A DNA stretch of 8,247 bases from the NCBI GenBank assembly GCA_031177445.1, contig JAPSGP010000110.1:1-8247 (forward strand), in the 5' to 3' direction. Both the position numbers and the translations under genes were made by a program. Positions 1-5,980 of the stretch are shown one piece after another. The first letter of the stretch is position 1; each line of letters opens with the position of its first letter. Source of the DNA: Acidimicrobiia bacterium. Lineage in GTDB: Bacteria; Actinomycetota; Acidimicrobiia; IMCC26256; JACDBD01. The notes below the pieces were generated by a model, which was given only the letters and a program-made list of their open reading frames with translations, made no database searches and was not told where the DNA came from.

Positions 1-494
1 ATCGACGTGTCGCTCTTGAGGAAGACCTCCTCCATGAAGTGCTTGATCGAGAAGCACGTGCGTGGGTCGGCCTCGCCGCAATGTTGTTGCGGGAAGCCGT
101 CCCAGAAGTCCTGCACGTAGCGGGCCGCCGGGTTCACTCGGTACTCCAGCAGATGCCCCTGGACATCGAAGACGAACTCGTCGCCGGCGAGGGCCGCGCG
201 CGCCGCCTCCGGGTCGGTGGTCGCGGTCGTGGGGATGTCGTAGCTCCCGCCGGGCGGTCGCCGGCCGTTCGACCGCGCCTCGTCGCGACTGCAGGCGTTC
301 AGGACGAGCAGCGTGGTTGCGGCACCGCACACGGATCGCAAGAACGTGCGCCGCGAGACTCCGGTGCGGCGGGCGTTCTCTGCGCACGCTGCCCGAGCGA
401 GCCGCACCGTCTCCTCGAGCACGTTCGTGAGCGGGCGCGGCTCGTACTCGCCGTTCGAACATGGACCGAACTTGATCGGCACGTCGTCGTCCAC
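1..494 (-). CDS. Tat-exported amidohydrolase-family lipoprotein (5' part, runs off window)
   Basis: About 164 residues are visible; the C-terminus lies beyond base 1. Counting from the GTG at 494, there is a cytoplasmic N-region of about 45 residues containing PIKFGPCSNGEYEP (6-19). A twin-arginine signal SRRTFLRS (47-54) follows, then a hydrophobic stretch (55-65) and a lipobox-like LNAC with Cys68. The mature part contains DEFVFDVQGH (105-114), resembling the first metal-binding strand of TIM-barrel amidohydrolases, and a Cys-containing segment CGEADPRTCF (139-148). From memory, this layout matches actinobacterial proteins annotated as amidohydrolase family with a Tat signal; the catalytic core is outside the window. 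The gene follows the M15 peptidase gene by 37 bases in the same direction and is probably co-transcribed. The start is unsettled: no ATG and no clear ribosome binding site. GTG 494 or GTG 482 are the usable codons, but the protein-like reading continues upstream (ELPPHLRRLCD). Confidence 0.62.
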   Translation of the reverse strand, partial: MDDDVPIKFGPCSNGEYEPRPLTNVLEETVRLARAACAENARRTGVSRRTFLRSVCGAATTLLVLNACSRDEARSNGRRPPGGSYDIPTTATTDPEAARAALAGDEFVFDVQGHLLEYRVNPAARYVQDFWDGFPQQHCGEADPRTCFSIKHFMEEVFLKSDTS

Positions 495-531
495 GTCACA
501 CAGACGACGGAGGTGCGGCGGGAGTTCGGAG

Positions 532-1719
532 TCAGTGGCGCGGTGGGCGCAGGTACTCGAAGTGGCCGGCGTCGCGGACGAGCCATTCGGCCCCGCTGGT
601 GAAGCCCCACCGGTCCATGACCTCGACGACGCGGGGGTCGACCGCAGACGCCACACCGGTCGGGTTCTTGGTGAAGTTGAGGTCGATGGCGACGCCCCAC
701 GAGTGGCGCGAGATCCCGGCACCTTCGATCACCGACGGCTGGAAGCAGCCCCGGAACCCGTTCCGGTCGATGAGGAACGCGAGGTTGCGCTGCTCGAGCT
801 CCCGCAGCGCACCCTCGATCGTCGGGACGATGGCGCGGTGGCACTCGCCGATCTTGCCGAGAATCGGGACCTTCGCTTGGACGATGTGCTCCGCCCGCCA
901 CGCTGGATCGACCTCGAAGAAGCGGCCAGCAGTCGGCGGCTGATACGCGAACTCGCCGAAGCGGGCCTTGATGAGCGCCTGCGGCAGCACGGCGTCGCCG
1001 TGGCGCAGGTACGGCGTCTCGTCGGGACTGCGGTACCGAGCGCCTACCTTCGGTGGGAGCAGGGCGTTGATCTCGCGCTCGAGCGTCACCCGGTCACCGC
1101 GGTACGAGATGAGAAGGAACCGCGGGGTCGCGATCCCGACGCCCGCCGCCGTCGCGCGATCGACGACGAGCTCTGCGGCGCCGACGACCTCGTCGTCGAC
1201 CACGCCCGCCACCGTCACGCTGGCTCCGTTGTCGAGCTGAAGAACCGCGCCAGGACCGGACCGTCGGAGCAGCGACGACGTCGCCCCGAGCAGCACTTCG
1301 CCCGGCTGCAACGCGCGGAACTCGGCCTGGGCCGCCTTGTCGAAGAACGGCGCGTACGTCGCCGGATCGATGGCGAGGGCGTCGAGGGGGATCGAACGCG
1401 CGTCGGTGACCGTGTCGATCGGTTGCCCGTCGGCACCGGCCGACCCGACCAGGTTCACCGTGTCGCCGTCGACGACCGTGGATCGGCGCACCGCGCCAAG
1501 GGCGTCGACCTGCGCCGGCAGCTCGGGCGGGAGCCCGCCCGACGTCCACGCGAGCAGCACCCGCTCCCGAGGCTCGGGTGCCGGCGCGGCCTCGACTGGC
1601 GCCTCGGTCACCGCAAGCGACGCCTCGAGCTCCGGTGAATCTTGGATCGCGGCCATGCCGGCGGCGCCGGCGACGATCCCGACGGCCAGGGCGAGCACGA
1701 CCCACACCGGCTTTCTCAT
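532..1719 (-). CDS. Membrane-anchored M15-family metallopeptidase with N-terminal MacB/FtsX-like domain
   Basis: 395 residues from the ATG at 1719, which overlaps the anti-sigma stop by 4 bases (ATGA). GAGG lies 5 bases upstream; an in-frame start 30 codons earlier would lie inside the anti-sigma gene and is disfavoured. Residues 5-24 form one hydrophobic segment (membrane anchor or uncleaved signal), followed by an Ala/Pro/Glu-rich linker to about 52. Residues about 53-222 resemble the outer domain of MacB/FtsX-type permeases (LQPGEVLLGATSSLLRRSGPG, 137-157). Residues about 260-395 are an M15 domain of the D-Ala-D-Ala carboxypeptidase/endolysin type: SRHSWGVAIDLNF gives zinc ligands His339 and Asp346, and DAGHFEY gives Asp383 (catalytic) and His386 (zinc). 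The spacing (7 and 3) is that of the M15C endopeptidases. Cys293 and Cys325 could form a disulfide. Likely role: cutting peptidoglycan peptides outside the membrane. The exact bond is unknown. Confidence 0.85.
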   Translation of the reverse strand: MRKPVWVVLALAVGIVAGAAGMAAIQDSPELEASLAVTEAPVEAAPAPEPRERVLLAWTSGGLPPELPAQVDALGAVRRSTVVDGDTVNLVGSAGADGQPIDTVTDARSIPLDALAIDPATYAPFFDKAAQAEFRALQPGEVLLGATSSLLRRSGPGAVLQLDNGASVTVAGVVDDEVVGAAELVVDRATAAGVGIATPRFLLISYRGDRVTLEREINALLPPKVGARYRSPDETPYLRHGDAVLPQALIKARFGEFAYQPPTAGRFFEVDPAWRAEHIVQAKVPILGKIGECHRAIVPTIEGALRELEQRNLAFLIDRNGFRGCFQPSVIEGAGISRHSWGVAIDLNFTKNPTGVASAVDPRVVEVMDRWGFTSGAEWLVRDAGHFEYLRPPRH

Positions 1720-3572
1720 GCCGGCCTCAAGTGGTTCGCGATCTGCACCAGCTCGCCGAGCGACAACGTCTCGCTGCGCAGGGTCACCGCGATGCCGCGC
1801 TCGATCCATTCGAGCTCGCCGCTCTGAGGGGTGTACCGACCGGTCGTGCGCCGGATCGACACACCGCGCGTGTCGGCACCCACCGGGGGTGTGAGCACCG
1901 TGCCCGGCGCTTCGACGAGCACGAACTCGCGTGCCCCGGCGCCGGTGTACGACATCGTCACGTAGTTGCCGTCGACCACCCGGATCGCGGGAGCCGAGAA
2001 CCCGTCGATCCCACGCGGAGCGAGCAGGCCCGGGAGCGCGACCGCCGCTTCCGCCGGCGACCTCGTACCCGCTTCGTCCCAGTCATCAGGGACCTCTTCA
2101 CCGCTCACGCCCAGCGTCGAGGCCACTTCGAGCAACTCGTGCTCGCTGACGCTGCCGGTGACGACGACGTCCATTGCCGATCCGTGGAGCGCGATCCGAC
2201 GCCCGCCGTCGCCCACGTATGCCACGCCCGCCGACCCCAGATCGACTTCCCGCACCGGGAGCTCGAGGTCTCCGAACAAGCGGCCCCCGACCCATTCCTC
2301 GGTGGCGCGCACCTTCACCCAGCCCCGCCCGTCGGTCCAGGTACGCACCGCCACCCTGGGTCCATTCGGTGTCTCGACCACCCCGGCGCGGTACGGAACC
2401 ATTCCCTGCGGCAGAACGCCGGGTGTCGGCGCCGGGACCTGATTGGGCGGCAGTTCGTGGAATCCTTGCGCCTGTTCGAGCACGCCTGCGGGCGCAACAC
2501 CGAACTCAGCTAAATCGGCGACTCCGACACGCACCCGCCTGAGCCGCACCTCGAGGATCGGACGACTGGGGTCGTCGGTGTAGCCGCGCGTCGCTGCCCA
2601 GCGGTCGCGCTCGAGACTCTGCGCCGCGAACACGTCGAGACGAAGCGGCACGAGGCTCCGACGGTCGAGCCACAACTGGACTCGATCCGTGGGGTGCAGC
2701 TCCCGCCAGTTCCCACTGGCGAGGATCCCGTCGAGCACCGGATCGGCCTGAGCGACCGTCACCTCCACGCCGAGCGCGTTGCGGCCCGACACCGTTTGCT
2801 CACCGAGCGATACCGAATGCCCACCTCCGGCGAAGCTCGTCACGGGGACGACGAGATCGAGTGGAGTGGGCTCGGCGTCGGGGAACGGCTCGCGGTCCGA
2901 GGCGCCCAGGATGCGGGGGTTGGCCGGTGTGCACGACGGCTGCGTCTCGCGCGGGCAGGCGGCGAGACCGCTGCGCCACGACTGATCGCGATCGACGATC
3001 GCGGTTACGTCGTTCGGTCGCCAGGCCCTTGACGGATACCGCGACGTGTCCTCGAGGGTGATCGCCAGCGACTCCGGCGCGCGGTACTCAAGTTGCCCTG
3101 TGTACCGGCGGACCGGCACGTCGGGATGCCAGCCGCGTTCCGTGATCGAGAGGTCGGCGCTGAGGGCATCGACCCGCGACTGCGCGACGAGGACGCGCGC
3201 CGAGAGATCGGCCGCGGCAGCCGAGTCGGGAGCGCGATCGGTGCGGAGGCCGACGAACGCGGCGCCGGCCACCACGCCGGCGAGCAACGCGGCGGCAGGG
3301 GCAAGCCAGCGCAGGGGCGGCCGCGACTGGCCTCCCGTCGATGGCCGCCGCGTCGCGGGCCGGCGAATCGCGTCGAGTACCGCCGCCTCGACATCGGGCA
3401 CGGCGGTCACCACCTCGAAGCGGAGGTGCTGGCGAACACGCAGCGACGACTGGCGGAACGCCCGGCACGACGCACAGCTGGCCACGTGGGAGTCGAGCTG
3501 CTCGAGCTCGCGGCCATCGATCGCTCCGTCAAGCGCGAGGGAGATGCGCTCGGCAGCTTCGTCACAGCGCAT
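1716..3572 (-). CDS. Membrane-spanning anti-sigma factor with zinc finger and large LolA/RseB-like outer domain
   Basis: 618 residues from the ATG at 3572. GGAGGT lies 7 bases before it; a GTG at 3581 is part of that binding site and less likely. The gene overlaps the sigma gene by 11 bases, the normal arrangement for a cognate pair. The N-terminus is a zinc-binding anti-sigma domain: Cys3, then 25 residues, then His29-x3-Cys33-x2-Cys36. Residues 89-109 form the single membrane helix. The remaining ~500 residues should lie outside. Residues about 120-330 look like the LolA/RseB lipoprotein-carrier fold and carry a close Cys pair (206, 214). After a Pro-rich linker come two similar C-terminal units, ending ELLEVASTLGV and ELVQIANHLRPA, like DUF4367-type modules. 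Inferred role: hold the ECF sigma at the membrane and release it on an envelope signal, probably by proteolysis. The outer-domain assignments are by eye and less certain than the zinc finger. Confidence 0.85.
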   Translation of the reverse strand: MRCDEAAERISLALDGAIDGRELEQLDSHVASCASCRAFRQSSLRVRQHLRFEVVTAVPDVEAAVLDAIRRPATRRPSTGGQSRPPLRWLAPAAALLAGVVAGAAFVGLRTDRAPDSAAAADLSARVLVAQSRVDALSADLSITERGWHPDVPVRRYTGQLEYRAPESLAITLEDTSRYPSRAWRPNDVTAIVDRDQSWRSGLAACPRETQPSCTPANPRILGASDREPFPDAEPTPLDLVVPVTSFAGGGHSVSLGEQTVSGRNALGVEVTVAQADPVLDGILASGNWRELHPTDRVQLWLDRRSLVPLRLDVFAAQSLERDRWAATRGYTDDPSRPILEVRLRRVRVGVADLAEFGVAPAGVLEQAQGFHELPPNQVPAPTPGVLPQGMVPYRAGVVETPNGPRVAVRTWTDGRGWVKVRATEEWVGGRLFGDLELPVREVDLGSAGVAYVGDGGRRIALHGSAMDVVVTGSVSEHELLEVASTLGVSGEEVPDDWDEAGTRSPAEAAVALPGLLAPRGIDGFSAPAIRVVDGNYVTMSYTGAGAREFVLVEAPGTVLTPPVGADTRGVSIRRTTGRYTPQSGELEWIERGIAVTLRSETLSLGELVQIANHLRPA

Positions 3573-4170
3573 TCGCTTCACCTCCCTCCGCGAGTGCCAC
3601 GGCGAGCTGGCGGCGGGCGTCGAAGACCCGTCGCTTGGCGGTGCCCTCGGGGATGCCGAGTACGTCGGCCGCCTCCCGATACGTCAGCCCGAACAGCTCG
3701 ACCAGCAGCACCGTCTCGCGCAGCTTGGGTGTCAGGCCGTCGATTGCCTCGGCGATCTCGATCCGGGTCGTGTGGTCGCGTGGGGGCGCCGGCACCGAGA
3801 GCGCGTCGACCAACCGCGCCCGACGCTGCCGGGCCCGGAGCTCGTCGGTCCCGGCGTTGCGGGCGATGTTGAGCACCCAGGTCGAGAACTTGGACCGGAA
3901 CTCGAAGGTGTGGAGCTTGCGGTAGATGCGGATGAACGTCTCCTGGGTGAGGTCCTCGGCCAGAGCGTCGTCGCCGAGCAGGTGGCGGAGGAACCGCCAC
4001 ACGTGGGCCTGGTAGGCCCGCACCAGCTCGCCGAACGCCGCCTCGTCCTGCTGGGCGGCGGCTCGAATGACCTGCGGGTCCGGCTCCTGCACGCGCACCC
4101 CCCGAGGCGCCTGGTTGACCCCGCCGGAAGCAGAGCTTCCGGCGGGGACCCCAGGTTGGTCACCCGACAT
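3562..4170 (-). CDS. ECF-family RNA polymerase sigma factor (sigma-70 group 4)
   Basis: 202 residues from the ATG at 4170. Region 2 lies at about 46-110 (AEDLTQETFIRIYRKL at 71-86; FSTWVLNIARN at 95-105, which contacts the -10 element). Region 4 lies at about 138-195 (LTPKLRETVLLVELFGLTYR with the helix-turn-helix GIPEGTAKRRVFDARRQL). No extra C-terminal domain is present, so this is a minimal ECF sigma controlled by the adjacent anti-sigma gene, whose start overlaps its 3' end. It should direct polymerase to envelope-stress-type promoters, probably including its own. The start is debatable. ATG 4170 is the furthest possible (an in-frame TAG lies 9 bases before it), but its ribosome binding site is poorly spaced. 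The first ~25 residues are low-complexity and unlike the family. GTG 4098 or GTG 4092 would give a normal ECF length of about 176-178 residues and put the 4119-4147 hairpin in the leader. Confidence 0.93.
   Translation of the reverse strand: MSGDQPGVPAGSSASGGVNQAPRGVRVQEPDPQVIRAAAQQDEAAFGELVRAYQAHVWRFLRHLLGDDALAEDLTQETFIRIYRKLHTFEFRSKFSTWVLNIARNAGTDELRARQRRARLVDALSVPAPPRDHTTRIEIAEAIDGLTPKLRETVLLVELFGLTYREAADVLGIPEGTAKRRVFDARRQLAVALAEGGEANAL
4119..4147 (-). promoter_or_regulatory. Perfect 12-bp hairpin at the sigma gene 5' end
   Basis: The arms CCCCGCCGGAAG (4119-4130) and CTTCCGGCGGGG (4136-4147) are exact reverse complements around a 5-base loop. No T-run follows on either strand, so it is not a standard terminator. 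It covers codons 8-18 if the sigma gene starts at ATG 4170. It would be 5' untranslated RNA if translation starts at GTG 4098 or 4092. A very stable RNA hairpin here could limit translation of the sigma factor. The pairing is seen directly; the role is inferred. Confidence 0.5.
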
Positions 4171-4190
4171 CGCCTTCTACATGCGAGTCT

Positions 4191-4209
4191 CGACCCCGCA
4201 AGTGGGTCG
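4191..4209 (-). promoter_or_regulatory. Small inverted repeat in sigma gene leader
   Basis: CGACCC (4191-4196) and GGGTCG (4204-4209) pair around a 7-base loop. It lies between the predicted transcription start (about 4220) and ATG 4170. It could be a leader stem or a protein site; at this GC content a 6-bp repeat can also occur by chance. Confidence 0.25.
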
Positions 4210-4227
4210 TGGCCGCCATCCTGACAG

Positions 4228-4254
4228 GAGACGACCCGGACCGGGAGAAGGTTC
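4228..4254 (-). promoter_or_regulatory. Candidate ECF-type promoter for the sigma/anti-sigma operon
   Basis: On the minus strand, CGAACC with its GAACC core at 4254-4250 is followed after exactly 16 bases by CGTCTC (4233-4228). The AAC-type -35 and CGTC-type -10 at 16-17 bases are the common ECF promoter pattern. It lies in the 99-base gap between the GNAT gene end and the sigma gene, which suggests autoregulation. GAACC occurs twice in tandem (4259-4255 and 4254-4250); only the second has correct spacing. The spacer holds a CCCGG-A-CCGGG palindrome (4235-4245). No transcript data support it. Confidence 0.5.
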
Positions 4255-4269
4255 GGTTCTACGGGTTGA

Positions 4270-5127
4270 TCAGTAGAGGATCGAGGGGAAGAACGGTGCC
4301 GATGGCTCGGTGTAGAGGCCCTTGGTCATAAGGGTCATGAGCTGGACGACGCGGAGGCCTTGGGTGAGTGACCACTGGAGAAGCTCGCTGTTGCGGGTGG
4401 GTACCAGGACGCCGGGACCCATGATCTCCTGTTTCGCGCCCAGGAGCGCTTTCAGGTCGTCGTTGCTCTCGCCGACCGCGTGGCCAGCGTAGCCGAGCAT
4501 GCTCGTGTAGCCGGTGATGCGGCCGTCGTGCTCCACCACGAGCGCGGCGCCGAGCGCCACCCCGTCGTTGAGCTCGCCGCTGCGATCGTGGCCGTGGACG
4601 CGCCGGCACAGGTTACCGCAACCGGCGACATCGGCATCGGTTGCGGGACGTACGCGGTGCCCGTCGACCTCGACGTCGAGGACCGGACCATTCAGGGCGG
4701 CGAGCTGCTCGCGCACATCGAAGCCGAGCTTCGCGTAGAGCGAGAACGAACGGTTGTGGTAACCGGATTGGACGAGGCGTATCCCCGGAGCGCGCTGCTC
4801 GTCGGCGCGCCGCATCACGTCGTCCATCAGCGCCCGGCCGATCTGGCTGTTCTGCGCCTTCGGGTCGACGGTGATCGGCCCGACGCCGACGATCGTGGAG
4901 CGCTCGTCGAGGAAGTTGCTCCCGACGATGTCACCGTCGAGCGTCGCGACGACGGAGTAGATGCGCGGGTTCGAGAGCATCGTCGACAAGACGAAGGTCG
5001 CGAACTCGGCTGAAGGGAAGTCGGACGGGAAGTTGTGCTCGGTGGCGATCGCGTGGAACGCCTCGTAGCAGATGCGCCCCGCGCCTTCGGCGTCGTCGGG
5101 CGTCCCGGGGCGAAGCTCGATGCTCAT
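4270..5127 (-). CDS. GNAT-family N-acetyltransferase with C-terminal second domain
   Basis: 285 residues from the ATG at 5127, which overlaps the VOC gene stop by 4 bases (ATGA). An open reading frame extending further upstream is out of frame with the VOC gene and reads as Arg-rich nonsense, so the inner start is preferred. Residues 3-140 show a GNAT fold: IELRPGTPDDAEGAGRI start, beta-strand GVGPITVDPKAQNSQIGRAL (81-100) carrying the acetyl-CoA pyrophosphate loop in a variant form (QNSQIG), and SLYAKLGF (129-136) near the end. Residues about 150-285 form a second unit (VRPATDADVAGCGNLCRRVHG, then LVVEHDGRITGYTS) that looks like a degenerate GNAT repeat without a clear CoA loop. It would move an acetyl group from acetyl-CoA to an amine; the substrate is unknown. 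It is the last gene of the three-gene run from 5857. Confidence 0.85.
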   Translation of the reverse strand: MSIELRPGTPDDAEGAGRICYEAFHAIATEHNFPSDFPSAEFATFVLSTMLSNPRIYSVVATLDGDIVGSNFLDERSTIVGVGPITVDPKAQNSQIGRALMDDVMRRADEQRAPGIRLVQSGYHNRSFSLYAKLGFDVREQLAALNGPVLDVEVDGHRVRPATDADVAGCGNLCRRVHGHDRSGELNDGVALGAALVVEHDGRITGYTSMLGYAGHAVGESNDDLKALLGAKQEIMGPGVLVPTRNSELLQWSLTQGLRVVQLMTLMTKGLYTEPSAPFFPSILY

Positions 5128-5588
5128 CCCCACCGCACGAGCGCGGCGTCGAGGTCCAGTGGTTCGGTCACGCCGCGGTGCTCGTACTCGCCCCAGTCGT
5201 CCCGAGGCACCATCCACATGACCTCGAACTCGTTGCCGTCGGGATCGCGGGCGTAGAGCGACTTGGTGGCGCCGTGATCGCTCTGCCCGACCAGTGCCCC
5301 CATCCGACCGAGCGTTTCCCGAGCGAGCGCGAGGTCCTGGATCGTCGGCACCTCCCACGCCAGGTGGTACAGGCCCACGCGGCCTCGCTCCGGGCCGGGC
5401 GCGTTCGGTCCGATCGAGAACAGCCCGAGGTCGTGGTGGTTCGCCGTGCCCTGCGCCCGCAGGAACACCGCGACGCCGGAAATGCGCTCGACGACCTCGA
5501 ACCCGAAGGCCTCCTCGTAGAAGGCGGCGGCGCGGTCGGCGTCGCGGACGTAGAGGACGGCGTGGTTCAGACGCTGCACGGGGAACAT
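5124..5588 (-). CDS. VOC-superfamily protein (glyoxalase / extradiol dioxygenase-like)
   Basis: 154 residues from the ATG at 5588. Two beta-alpha-beta-beta-beta units are visible: LNHAVLYVRDADRAAAFYEE (7-26) with GFEVVER, and VGLYHLAWEV (71-80) with DPDGNEFEVMW (115-125). The metal-binding set is His9, His75 and Glu122, the 2-His-1-carboxylate pattern of single-domain VOC enzymes. NHHDLGLF (50-57) is typical of dioxygenase-like members. These proteins act on small molecules through a divalent metal (glyoxalase, dioxygenase, resistance or epimerase activity); which one applies cannot be read here. The start overlaps the 96-residue upstream gene by 22 bases. An in-frame GTG at 5609 is possible. 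No good ribosome binding site precedes ATG 5588, so coupled translation is likely. The downstream GNAT gene starts within its stop codon. Confidence 0.88.
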   Translation of the reverse strand: MFPVQRLNHAVLYVRDADRAAAFYEEAFGFEVVERISGVAVFLRAQGTANHHDLGLFSIGPNAPGPERGRVGLYHLAWEVPTIQDLALARETLGRMGALVGQSDHGATKSLYARDPDGNEFEVMWMVPRDDWGEYEHRGVTEPLDLDAALVRWG

Positions 5589-5857
5589 GCCGGCGTCAAC
5601 CGTACCCACAACTCCGCTGTTCCCGAACCGAGCGAGGGCGCGAGCTCGAGCAATGCGGGGATCGAACGCCGTCCGGCGACCAGGACCCGAGTCGGCGCGA
5701 GCGTGATGACGAGCTCCTGACCCCGCTCGGCGACGGTCGCGCCCGCCGGGAGCTCGACCTCGTCGACGAGCTGTGACACCCGGAGGAGATCCCGGCGCGA
5801 GCAGTGCCGGAACGCGGGGACCTCGGCCAGCCGGTCCAGGTACGGCGTCCGTTGCAT
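5567..5857 (-). CDS. Small degenerate cyclic-nucleotide-binding-domain-like protein
   Basis: 96 residues from the ATG at 5857. The first 46 residues match the start of a Crp-type cyclic-nucleotide-binding domain: YLDRLAEVPAFRHCSRRDLL (6-25) and the VDEVELPAGATVAERGQ strand pair (31-47). The later part (ELVITLAPTRVLVAGRRSIP, 48-67) keeps strand-like character. The nucleotide-binding cassette with its Gly-Glu and Arg is missing, and there is no DNA-binding domain. It ends with a Cys pair (91 and 94). Either it is a shortened structural relative or a decayed domain; it should not bind cAMP in the usual way. It is the first gene of the run with VOC and GNAT, and its 3' end overlaps VOC by 22 bases. 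No ribosome binding site precedes the ATG, but a TACCCT hexamer at the leaderless distance does. Confidence 0.68.
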   Translation of the reverse strand: MQRTPYLDRLAEVPAFRHCSRRDLLRVSQLVDEVELPAGATVAERGQELVITLAPTRVLVAGRRSIPALLELAPSLGSGTAELWVRLTPACSPCSV

Positions 5858-5863
5858 GCGACG

Positions 5864-5869
5864 AGGGTA
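5864..5869 (-). promoter_or_regulatory. Candidate leaderless -10 element for the 5857 gene
   Basis: On the minus strand TACCCT (TAnnnT pattern) is followed by 6 bases and then the ATG at 5857. If transcription starts at the A of ATG, the hexamer occupies -12 to -7, the standard position. No Shine-Dalgarno sequence is present, which fits a leaderless mRNA. No convincing -35 is visible. Confidence 0.45.
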
Positions 5870-5871
5870 CG

Positions 5872-5893
5872 GATGCTGGGCGCGCCCGGCATC
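5872..5893. promoter_or_regulatory. 22-bp near-perfect palindrome, candidate operator
   Basis: GATGCTGGGCG (5872-5882) and CGCCCGGCATC (5883-5893) are reverse complements at 10 of 11 positions, with no spacer; the one mismatch pair is 5877/5888. It sits just upstream of the candidate -10 at 5864-5869, covering the spacer and -35 zone of the minus-strand promoter. That is a typical repressor position. The binding protein is unknown. It occupies most of the left half of the 129-base divergent gap. Confidence 0.42.
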
Positions 5894-5974
5894 GGGCAGC
5901 GGGCGATTCCGACTCCGCCTGCGGGTGGATTGCGAACTCGACCACGGTCGGATGCGCGCCGACGAGAGCCCTCG

Positions 5975-5980
5975 TAGGCT
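5975..5980 (+). promoter_or_regulatory. Candidate leaderless -10 element for the histidine kinase gene
   Basis: TAGGCT (TAnnnT pattern) is followed by 6 bases and then the GTG start at 5987, placing it at -12 to -7 of a leaderless transcript. The upstream region lacks a convincing Shine-Dalgarno sequence. A short stem (ACGAG 5962-5966, CTCGT 5971-5975) touches the element. The -35 is not recognisable. Confidence 0.42.

Noticed and set aside
313..1638. Long plus-strand open frame (441 codons) opposite the M15 peptidase gene
   Set aside because: Its product is Arg/Asp/Val-rich without recognisable motifs, as expected for the antisense of a GC-rich gene. The minus strand encodes clear M15 catalytic residues.
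1578..2513. Plus-strand open frame of 311 codons opposite the anti-sigma gene
   Set aside because: Low-complexity, no domain, no ribosome binding site. The minus-strand protein has a zinc finger, membrane helix and overlap with its sigma gene.
4119..4147. Rho-independent terminator for the operon upstream of the sigma gene
   Set aside because: The stem is strong but no T-run follows on either strand, and it lies within or at the start of the sigma reading frame.
4270..5358. Extended GNAT start 77 codons upstream
   Set aside because: The extension is out-of-frame VOC sequence. The ATG overlapping the VOC stop gives a normal GNAT N-terminus.
5962..5975. Short stem ACGAG/CTCGT before the kinase start as a riboswitch-like element
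   Set aside because: Only 5 bp with a 4-base loop, easily a chance event at this GC content; if the gene is leaderless it is not transcribed.
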